A stretch of 64,000 nt of DNA. Source: Caulobacter flavus. GTDB lineage: Bacteria > Pseudomonadota > Alphaproteobacteria > Caulobacterales > Caulobacteraceae. The stretch is from assembly GCF_003722335.1 (NCBI RefSeq), contig NZ_CP026100.1, forward strand, positions 5,595,203-5,659,202, written 5' to 3'. A model generated the notes under the pieces. It saw only the letters and a program-made list of their open reading frames with translations, did no database searches and had not been told where the DNA came from. Below are positions 7,024 through 13,610 of this stretch, piece after piece; the first letter of the stretch is position 1, and each line of letters opens with the position of its first letter. Both the position numbers and the translations under genes were made by a program.

Positions 7024-8292
7024 GTGAACCACTTCGAATACGGCCCCGAGGGCCTGGCCTGCGAAGGCGTCCCCCTGGCCAGGATCGCGGCCGAGGTCGG
7101 CACGCCGGTCTACGTCTATTCCCGCGCCACGCTGGAGCGGCACTTCACGGTGTTCCACAGCGCCCTGGTCGACGCCGGCGTCGTCGATCCGCTGGTGGCC
7201 TATGCGGTGAAGGCCAATTCGAACGTGGCCGTGCTGAAGGTGCTGGGCGACCTGGGCGCCGGCGCCGACACGGTGTCCGAAGGCGAGGTCCGTCGCGCCC
7301 TCGCCGCCGGCATTCCGGGTGAACGCATCGTGTTCTCGGGCGTCGGCAAGAAGCGCGAGGAGATCGCCTTCGCCCTGAAGGCCGGCGTCGCCGAGATCAA
7401 CGTCGAGTCCGAGCCGGAGATGGAGCTGATCGCCAGCGTCGCCGCCGAGCTGGGCGTGCGGGCCAAGATCGCCTTCCGGGTCAATCCCGACGTCGCCGCC
7501 GGCGGTCACGCCAAGATCGCCACCGGCAAGTCGGAGAACAAGTTCGGGGTCTCGTTCGCCGAGGCCGCGCGCCTGTATGCGAACGCCAGCAACAACGCCG
7601 CCCTGCAGCCGATCGGCGTGGCCTGCCACATCGGCAGCCAGATCACCGACCTGGAGCCGATGCGCGCGGCCTTCACCAAGATGCGGGGCCTGGTCGAGCA
7701 GCTGATCGGCGAGGGTCTGTCGGTCGAGCGCCTGGACCTGGGCGGCGGCCTGGGCGTGCCCTACTTCAACCACCCCGAGCCCCCGCCCCCGGCCGCCTTC
7801 GCCGCAATGGTCGCCGAGGTCACCAAGGGCTTGCCGGTGAAGCTGGCCTTCGAGCCGGGTCGCGTCATCGCCGCCAACGCCGGGGTGATGGTCAGCGAAG
7901 TCATCCACGTCCACGAGCGCCCCGAAGGCCGCAAGTTCCTGGTCATCGACGCGGCCATGAACGACCTGGTGCGCCCGGCCATGTACGACGCCTTCCACGA
8001 CATCCGCCCGGTCCAAGGCGAAAAGTCCGGCGAGGCCGTCTACGACGTGGTCGGCCCGGTCTGCGAGACCGGCGACACCTTCACCCGCGACCGCGCCCTG
8101 CCGGTGTTCGGGCCGGGCGATCTGGTGGCCTTCATGTCGGCCGGCGCCTACGGCTCGGCCATGGCCAGCGAGTACAACACCCGCCCGCTGGTCCCCGAGG
8201 TGCTGGTCGACGGCGACCGCTATGCCGTGATCCGCAAGCGCCCGACCTATGACGAGATGCTGGCCCGCGACCTGGTTCCGGACTGGGTCTGA
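7024..8292 (+). CDS. lysA: Diaminopimelate decarboxylase
   Basis: A PLP-dependent enzyme that decarboxylates meso-diaminopimelate to lysine. The 422-residue alanine-racemase-fold protein has AYAVKANSN (the PLP lysine), HIGSQI, GGGLGVPY, EPGR and the second-domain VCETGDTF. GTG at 7024 is chosen because the open frame further upstream is made of the palindromic repeat, not conserved protein. The ribosome site is weak. It follows argH and the LptM-like gene in the usual order. Confidence 0.93.
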   Translation: MNHFEYGPEGLACEGVPLARIAAEVGTPVYVYSRATLERHFTVFHSALVDAGVVDPLVAYAVKANSNVAVLKVLGDLGAGADTVSEGEVRRALAAGIPGERIVFSGVGKKREEIAFALKAGVAEINVESEPEMELIASVAAELGVRAKIAFRVNPDVAAGGHAKIATGKSENKFGVSFAEAARLYANASNNAALQPIGVACHIGSQITDLEPMRAAFTKMRGLVEQLIGEGLSVERLDLGGGLGVPYFNHPEPPPPAAFAAMVAEVTKGLPVKLAFEPGRVIAANAGVMVSEVIHVHERPEGRKFLVIDAAMNDLVRPAMYDAFHDIRPVQGEKSGEAVYDVVGPVCETGDTFTRDRALPVFGPGDLVAFMSAGAYGSAMASEYNTRPLVPEVLVDGDRYAVIRKRPTYDEMLARDLVPDWV

Positions 8293-8391
8293 TCGCGACG
8301 GGCGGCGGCAAATTCTTGCGCGCCGCTTCGCCTTCCCCTCACCGCCCGCAAAGTCTCGCCCCCAAACGCCCTTTGGGCTAGAAGCCACGCC

Positions 8392-9519
8392 ATGTCGCAC
8401 AACACCTTCGGTCACCTGTTCCGCGTCACCACCTGGGGCGAGAGCCACGGGCCCGCCCTCGGCTGCGTCGTCGACGGCGTGCCGCCGGGCATCCTGCTGA
8501 CGGCCGAAATGATCCAGGGCTTCCTCGACAAGCGCCGGCCGGGCAACGGCAAGTTCGTCACCCAGCGCCAGGAGCCGGACGCCGTACGCATCCTGTCGGG
8601 CGTGTTCGAGGACGAGCGCACCGGCGGCCAGCGCACGACCGGCACGCCGATCAGCCTGATGATCGAGAACACTGACCAGCGCAGCAAGGACTACGGCGAG
8701 ATCGCCCAGGCCTTCCGCCCCGGTCACGCCGACTATCCCTATTTCGCCAAGTACGGCGTGCGCGACTATCGCGGCGGCGGCCGCAGCTCGGCCCGCGAGA
8801 CCGCCGCGCGGGTGGCCGCCGGCGCCGTGGCGCGGCTGGTGATCCCGGGCGTCACGGTGCGCGCGGCGCTGGTGCAGATCGGTCCGCACAAGATCGACCG
8901 GGCGAACTGGGACTGGGCGCAGACCGAAGAGAACCCCTATTGGTCGCCGGACGCCGCGATCATTCCGGTGTGGGAAGAGCACCTGGAAAAGATCCGTAAA
9001 GCCGGCTCCTCGACCGGCGCCGTGGTCGAAGTGGAAGCGACGGGCGTGCCGGCCGGCTGGGGCGCGCCGCTGTACGGCAAGCTCGACGCCGAACTGGCCG
9101 CGGCCCTGATGTCGATCAACGCCGCCAAGGGCGTCGAGATCGGCGAGGGCTTCGACAGCGCCGCCCTGACCGGCGAGGACAACGCCGACATGATGCGCCT
9201 GGGCCCCAACGGCGAGCCTGAGTTCCTGTCCAACCACGCCGGCGGCGTGCTTGGCGGCCTGTCGACCGGCCAGCCGGTGGTCGCGCGCGTCGCCTTCAAG
9301 CCGACCTCGTCGATCCTGATCCCGCGCCAGACCCTCAACGAGGCCGGCGAGGAGATCGACCTGCGCACCAAGGGTCGCCACGATCCGTGCGTGGGCATTC
9401 GCGGCGTGCCGGTGGTCGAAGCGATGACCGCCTGCGTCCTTGCCGACGCCTTCCTGCGCCACCGCGCCCAGACCGGCGGCGGCGCCTTCCTGCCGGGCGG
9501 CGGCGGCGAGCGGGTCTGA
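8392..9519 (+). CDS. aroC: Chorismate synthase
   Basis: Converts 5-enolpyruvylshikimate-3-phosphate to chorismate using reduced FMN, the last step of the shikimate pathway. The 375-residue protein is full length. It shows GHLFRVTTWGESHG near the start, RGGGRSSARETAARVAAGA in the middle, and GRHDPCVGIRGVPVVEAM near the end, all family signatures. It has its own 99-base upstream gap after lysA. Family members depend on reduced flavin supplied by a reductase, which is not encoded nearby. Confidence 0.95.
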   Translation: MSHNTFGHLFRVTTWGESHGPALGCVVDGVPPGILLTAEMIQGFLDKRRPGNGKFVTQRQEPDAVRILSGVFEDERTGGQRTTGTPISLMIENTDQRSKDYGEIAQAFRPGHADYPYFAKYGVRDYRGGGRSSARETAARVAAGAVARLVIPGVTVRAALVQIGPHKIDRANWDWAQTEENPYWSPDAAIIPVWEEHLEKIRKAGSSTGAVVEVEATGVPAGWGAPLYGKLDAELAAALMSINAAKGVEIGEGFDSAALTGEDNADMMRLGPNGEPEFLSNHAGGVLGGLSTGQPVVARVAFKPTSSILIPRQTLNEAGEEIDLRTKGRHDPCVGIRGVPVVEAMTACVLADAFLRHRAQTGGGAFLPGGGGERV

Positions 9520-9554
9520 GCGGGAATTGATCGCTGGCGTAGGTCTCTGACCCT

Positions 9555-9590
9555 CCAGCCCTCCGGGCCACCTCCCTCAGAGGGGGCTGG
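9555..9590. repeat. Hairpin downstream of aroC
   Basis: CCAGCCC (9555-9561) pairs with GGGCTGG (9584-9590), and inside it CCCTC pairs with GAGGG. No T-run follows on either strand, so this is more likely a dispersed hairpin repeat than a classical intrinsic terminator. It sits between the converging aroC and the small gene at 9623. Confidence 0.5.
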
Positions 9591-9622
9591 GTTCTCCCTG
9601 GGAGATTGGGCGGCGATCCAGG

Positions 9623-9838
9623 TCAGCCGCGCCCTTGCCGTTCGCGCCAGTCCTCGGGGCGGGTGATCATCGACGATCTGAGGAACGGCGACTGGACCCG
9701 GTCGTACTCGGCGACGCCAAGATTTCGACATATTTGGTCAAGCAGTTCCGAGCCGCCGATGTCCGGAACCGGCTCGCCGTGCAGCTCTCGCCACAGGGCC
9801 TGAGCCTCCTGTTTGATGATGTCTTCGCGGCGGGGCAT
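9623..9838 (-). CDS. Hypothetical small protein (71 aa)
   Basis: A 71-residue charged protein beginning with MPRREDIIKQEAQALWRELHG, predicted mainly helical with several acidic and aromatic residues. I do not recognise a family. Codon use is less GC-biased at third positions than in neighbouring genes, which may mean weak expression or recent acquisition. A GAGA stands before the ATG. It converges with aroC. Confidence 0.5.
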   Translation of the reverse strand: MPRREDIIKQEAQALWRELHGEPVPDIGGSELLDQICRNLGVAEYDRVQSPFLRSSMITRPEDWRERQGRG

Positions 9839-10066
9839 CGTCTTAAGTCTCGACCATTCGACACACCAACAGTCGAACTTTCAGACTCGTTCCTGATTTT
9901 TTCGTTTACAATCGTTAAGAGAACTGCGCCGGGCATCTATGCTTGTATTATGTGTCGGCACGGCGACCCGCCAAAGTCGGCCACACGACAGCGTCCTCTG
10001 GTCGCGGAGATCGTAAACCTTTGATCGGCTAGAACGGCGCACCGTCGTTCCACGAGTTCATCACCC

Positions 10067-10300
10067 ATGCGCGCTTCCCGCCTGCTTCTCGTTCCCGTCC
10101 TGCTGGCGACCGCCGTCGGCGCCCAGGGATGCCTGGCCGTGGCGGCCGGCGGCGCCGTCGTCGGCGCGACCGGGGCCGTGGTCGGCACGGCCGGCAAGGT
10201 CGCCGTGGGCACCGGCAAGGCCATCATCCCCGGCGAAAGCAAGAAAGACCGTGAAAAGCGCGAGTTCCGCGAGTGGAAGAAGGCTCAGCGGAACGACTGA
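10067..10300 (+). CDS. Small hypothetical lipoprotein (77 aa)
   Basis: The protein has an N-terminal signal peptide ending in GAQGC (lipobox-like), a Gly/Ala/Val-rich glycine-zipper-like segment (about residues 24-52), and a strongly charged C-terminus (KKDREKREFREWKK). This is typical of small outer-membrane-associated lipoproteins. A GCTAGAAC at 10028-10035 resembles the caulobacterial housekeeping -10 element and would start transcription about 25 bases before the ATG. Role unknown. Confidence 0.65.
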   Translation: MRASRLLLVPVLLATAVGAQGCLAVAAGGAVVGATGAVVGTAGKVAVGTGKAIIPGESKKDREKREFREWKKAQRND

Positions 10301-10306
10301 CGCCCC

Positions 10307-10700
10307 CTACTCCGCCGCCTGCGGGATCTGGTCGCCGACGGCGACGCCCTGCAGGTAGAGCGACAGCGGACGGATCTCGTAGGCGCCCGTGGGATTGGCC
10401 TCGCCCAGCGCGCGCGACGTCGAGGGCCTCGTCCATCGAGGCGCAGTCGACGACGTAGAAGCCCAGCATGGCCTCCTTGGTCTCGGCATAGGGGCCGTCC
10501 ATCACCACCGGCGGCTCCTGGCCCTTGACCAGCGTCTTGGCCGAGCCGGTGAAGCCCAGACGCCCGGCCGGACCCAGCTTGCCCTCGGCATAGAGCCGGT
10601 CGTGGACCACCGACAGGTTGGCCATCACCGCCGCGTCCTCGGCCGGGGTCCAATTGGCGACCAGATCCTGGTCGTTGTAGCAGAGGATGGCGTAGAGCAC
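10307..10700 (-). pseudogene. YCII-related (DGPF) domain protein, frameshifted
   Basis: The N-terminal frame reads MLYAILCYNDQDLVANWTP and continues to GPYAETKEAMLGFYVVDC, the YCII/DGPF fold. After DEALDVAR the family-like continuation (LGEANPTGAYEIRPLSLY, ending at 10307) is in a different frame. The break lies in an alternating GC tract at 10408-10416; loss of one GC dinucleotide would explain it. Restoring the frame gives a protein of about 130 residues, a normal length. Either a real recent mutation or an assembly error. Confidence 0.75.
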
Positions 10701-10767
10701 GGCGGGGCCTCCCGGGTCATTCGGTGACGAGAGGGGTATCGCGACCGCCGTTCTCTGGAAAGAGGCC

Positions 10768-11253
10768 TCAGGCCTCGGGCGCCCCCTCTACGACCGTTTC
10801 CGACGCAGGCTCCTCCTCCGCGGCGACCGGATCGGGCGACGGCGGACGCGGCCGGCCCAGCCGCACGATCTTCTCCTCGGCGTTGCGGACCATGCGGGTC
10901 TGGTCGTTGAACTGCAGCAGGTGGCCGCAGACGGCGAAGAAGCCGCCGGGCATGCGGGTGTCGATCCCCTCGGCCAGGGTCATCAGATAGAGGCCGGCGG
11001 CCTGCAGCCGGCCCAGGACCTGCAGCAGGTCGACGATGTGGGCGGCGAAGGCGTGCAGACTAGGAACCACCAGCAGGTCGCCGGGCCGGGCCGAGACGAT
11101 CGCCGCGTCCAGCCCGGGCTTGTGCACCGCCAGGGCGTAGCAGGCGTCGTGGTGCAGCGTCTCGCAACCGGCGGCGGTCAGCTTGTCCGCCAGCGGTCCG
11201 TCGAAGGTCGCCCCCCGAACGGGCGGGACCCGGAAGTAGCCGATCATGCGCAT
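10768..11253 (-). CDS. Serine-recombinase (resolvase N-domain)-like protein lacking catalytic residues
   Basis: A 161-residue protein following the resolvase catalytic-domain pattern: MIGYFRV at the start, then GDLLVVPSLHAFAAHIVDLLQVLGRL, then GLYLMTLAEGIDTRMPGG. In active enzymes the first motif is YxRVS and the second contains LDRLGR. Here the Ser position is Pro (RVPP) and the Asp/Arg positions read HAFAA. The nucleophile and key arginines are therefore gone. The C-terminal tail is acidic and no helix-turn-helix is seen. Probably a repurposed binding or regulatory protein. Confidence 0.75.
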   Translation of the reverse strand: MRMIGYFRVPPVRGATFDGPLADKLTAAGCETLHHDACYALAVHKPGLDAAIVSARPGDLLVVPSLHAFAAHIVDLLQVLGRLQAAGLYLMTLAEGIDTRMPGGFFAVCGHLLQFNDQTRMVRNAEEKIVRLGRPRPPSPDPVAAEEEPASETVVEGAPEA

Positions 11254-11322
11254 AGGCGCTGTGTGACGAACTCCGCGCCGCCGCGAAAGGGGCGACGGCC
11301 TCAAAGTCGGGGATAAGCTGCC

Positions 11323-11691
11323 CTACAGGCTGAGCGCGCAGCTCTCGCCGATGGTCGGGCGCGACAGCACCACGCGCGACAGGCCGGGGAACTGCGGCTT
11401 CAGGCGCTCGGCGAAATAGAGGCAGATGCGCTCCAGGGTCGGGCTCTCCAGCCCCGGGCGGTCGTTGAGCAGGCCGTGGTCGAGCTCGGTGGCGACGGCC
11501 TTGAGGGCGACGTCCAGGCTTTCCAGGTCGGCGACCCAGCCGGCCGCCTGCATGGCGCCCTTCACGCTGGCCTCGACGCGGAACGAGTGGCCGTGCAGCC
11601 GACGATAGCGGTGATCGCCGGGGCCTTGCTCAATATAGTGGGCCGCATCGAAATGCGCGGCCTTCGTGATCTCGAAGACGGGTTCGGACAT
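11323..11691 (-). CDS. queD: 6-carboxytetrahydropterin synthase family protein (QueD)
   Basis: The second step of preQ0/queuosine synthesis, dihydroneopterin triphosphate to 6-carboxytetrahydropterin. The 122-residue protein keeps the zinc histidines (HFDAAH at 13-18, HGH at 33-35), an ELDHGLLND segment with the Asp-His pair, and a C-terminal Glu. The position equal to E. coli QueD Cys27 (KCGRLHGH) is Tyr29 here (RYRRLHGH). It is co-oriented with queE and queC, 71 bases after queE. Confidence 0.88.
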   Translation of the reverse strand: MSEPVFEITKAAHFDAAHYIEQGPGDHRYRRLHGHSFRVEASVKGAMQAAGWVADLESLDVALKAVATELDHGLLNDRPGLESPTLERICLYFAERLKPQFPGLSRVVLSRPTIGESCALSL

Positions 11692-11762
11692 GGACTTCTT
11701 TTATGACTAGGCCTGGGAGGCTCTAGCGCGCGGTCCTGTCACCAAACCGAGCGCCCTATCCG

Positions 11763-12395
11763 TCAGGGCAGGCCGAGATACTTGTGTGTCTGGACGCTTA
11801 AACGCCATTTGGGGTGGGCAAGGCAATAGGCGACGGCCAATTGCGTGTTCCTGTCGCGGTCCGGACCGTCCATCGGCTGCAGGTAGAAGCGCTCGAAATC
11901 CATGTCCGCGAAGCGTTCCGGCATGGCCTTGTCCTGCGGAAAGACCAGCTTCAGCTCCTGGCCCGAGGTCTGCACGACCGGGGCGTCGGCCTTGGGGCTG
12001 ACGCAGATCCAGTCGATGCCGTCGATGGCCGGCAGGGTACCGTTGCTTTCCATGGCGATCTGGAAGCCGCGCGCGTGCAGGGCCTCGACGATCGCCGCGT
12101 CCAGTTGCAGCAGCGGCTCGCCGCCGGTGCAGACCACCAGGCGGTCGTCCGGACCGCCGGTCCAGGCGGCCTCGACCGCGTCGGCCAGGGCGTCGGCCGT
12201 GGCGAACTTGCCCCCGCCCTCGCCGTCCGTGCCCACGAAGTCGGTGTCGCAGAAGGTGCAGACGGCCTTGTGGCGGTCCTGCTCGCGGCCGGTCCACAGG
12301 TTGCAGCCCGAGAAGCGGCAGAACACGGCGGCCTTGCCCGCCTGGCCGCCTTCGCCCTGCAGGGTCAGGAAGATCTCTTTGACGGAATAGGTCAC
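11763..12395 (-). CDS. queE: 7-carboxy-7-deazaguanine synthase (radical SAM, QueE)
   Basis: Rearranges 6-carboxytetrahydropterin to 7-carboxy-7-deazaguanine. The 210-residue protein starts SVKEIFLTLQGEGGQAG. It has the iron-sulfur cysteines in the spacing C-x14-C-x2-C (SGCNLW to CTFCDT), the variant described for Burkholderia-type QueE, in place of the common C-x3-C-x2-C. VCTGGEPLLQ and MESNGT complete the SAM site. The GTG start overlaps the queC stop by four bases (GTGA), so the two are coupled. Confidence 0.92.
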   Translation of the reverse strand: MTYSVKEIFLTLQGEGGQAGKAAVFCRFSGCNLWTGREQDRHKAVCTFCDTDFVGTDGEGGGKFATADALADAVEAAWTGGPDDRLVVCTGGEPLLQLDAAIVEALHARGFQIAMESNGTLPAIDGIDWICVSPKADAPVVQTSGQELKLVFPQDKAMPERFADMDFERFYLQPMDGPDRDRNTQLAVAYCLAHPKWRLSVQTHKYLGLP

Positions 12396-13135
12396 GGAAC
12401 CAGGGCCTCGCGACCGGCCGCGTCCCATTCGGCGTAGCCCTTCTCGCGCAGCTCGCAGGCCGGGCATTCGCCGCAGCCATGGCCCCACGGGTGAAGCTGC
12501 CCCCGTTCGCCCTGGTAGCAGGTGTGGCTCTCGACCACGATCAGGTCCACCAGGTCCTCGCCGCCCAGTTGCTTGGCCAGGGCCCAGGTCTCCGCCTTCG
12601 TCAGGTACATCAGCGGGGTCTCGACGCGGAAATCGCGGTCCATGCCCAGGTTCATGGCGCTCTGCATGGCGTCCAGCGTGTCGCGGCGGCAGTCGGGATA
12701 GCCCGAAAAGTCGGTCTCGCACATGCCGCCGACCAGGGCGTCGATGCCCCGGCGGTCGGCCAGGGCCGCGGCGTAGATCAGGAACACCAGGTTGCGGCCG
12801 GGCACGAAGGTCGACGGCAGGCCGCGCTCGGTCATCTCGATGGCGCGGTCGGCGGTCAGGGCCGACTGGGCGACGGCGCCGAAGCTCTTGATGTCGAGCA
12901 CGTGGTCCTCGCCCAGGCGCTGCGCCCAATGCGGAAAGCGGGCGGCGACCTGATGACGGACGGCCTGGCGGGCCTCCATCTCGACCGAGTGACGCTGGCC
13001 GTAGTCGAAGCCCAGGGTCTCGACGCGGGCATAGCGCTCGAGCGCCCAGGCCAGGCAGACGCTGGAGTCCTGGCCGCCGGAGAACAGCACCAGGGCGGCG
13101 CCCGAGGGCGCGGAAGGCGTGAGTGATGCGGACAT
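12392..13135 (-). CDS. queC: 7-cyano-7-deazaguanine synthase (QueC)
   Basis: An ATP- and ammonia-dependent enzyme converting 7-carboxy-7-deazaguanine to preQ0. The 247-residue protein has the PP-loop LFSGGQDSSVCLAWA, the GGMCETDFSGYPDCR region, and a C-terminal zinc-binding cluster (HTCYQG, CGECPAC). GAGGAGCGGGC precedes the ATG. It heads the queC-queE-queD run. The gluQ gene at the window start uses the end product, queuosine-tRNA(Asp). Confidence 0.95.
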   Translation of the reverse strand: MSASLTPSAPSGAALVLFSGGQDSSVCLAWALERYARVETLGFDYGQRHSVEMEARQAVRHQVAARFPHWAQRLGEDHVLDIKSFGAVAQSALTADRAIEMTERGLPSTFVPGRNLVFLIYAAALADRRGIDALVGGMCETDFSGYPDCRRDTLDAMQSAMNLGMDRDFRVETPLMYLTKAETWALAKQLGGEDLVDLIVVESHTCYQGERGQLHPWGHGCGECPACELREKGYAEWDAAGREALVP

Positions 13136-13610
13136 GCCCGCTCCTCTACACGACCTTGCCCCCCGCCGAAACGGCGGCGCGCGGACCGGTCTCGCGCGTC
13201 ACCGTCGGAAGACGTCGTTTTGCGCTGTACCTTTTACGGGAATGATCCAAGATACCCGTCCTTGGGGAGCGGATTTTCCTCGCTGTATCGGGCACGTCTT
13301 CACGCTTGACGCTGCGTCAGGCGGTAGACCCGTTTTTCTAATTTTTGCGAAAACGCGAGCTTTCAACAATTAGATGACGTTACGGAAAGTGAAAAGCCGT
13401 AACCTATCGCTGTTTACTTACAGCACCGCCAGTTGACAGCCAAAGAACGCAAGTATGCAATCTCGCAAAGTCGAAGCAGGTCTGCCGGACACCTGCGCGC
13501 CGGTCTCCGCAATGGAGATACGACAATGAAAACGTGCGGCGACGAGGAAACAACGGGACGCGGATAGGGGCCGCCAACAAGGCGTCATCGCGTCCAGGGA
13601 GGGATTTCGA
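13136..13610. other. 475-base intergenic region between queC and the TonB-dependent receptor
   Basis: The region holds divergent promoters. From about 13320 to 13400 it is AT-rich and contains an inverted repeat GTTACGG (13379-13385) and CCGTAAC (13397-13403) with an 11-base spacer. An AGGGAGGG lies just before the receptor start. Short open frames here show no coding bias, and no riboswitch fold was recognised. Confidence 0.5.

Noticed and set aside
7021..9462. Minus-strand open frame of 813 codons over lysA and aroC
   Set aside because: It is an antisense shadow of two confident enzymes in a high-GC genome; the translation is low-complexity (Gly/Ala/Arg/His/Asp) with no domain.
10768..11253. 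Active resolvase or a mobile element
   Set aside because: All catalytic residues are missing, there is no helix-turn-helix, and no flanking repeats or res-like sites were seen.
13136..13610. PreQ1 riboswitch upstream of queC
   Set aside because: No matching small pseudoknot was recognised, and the queC start has an ordinary GGAG.
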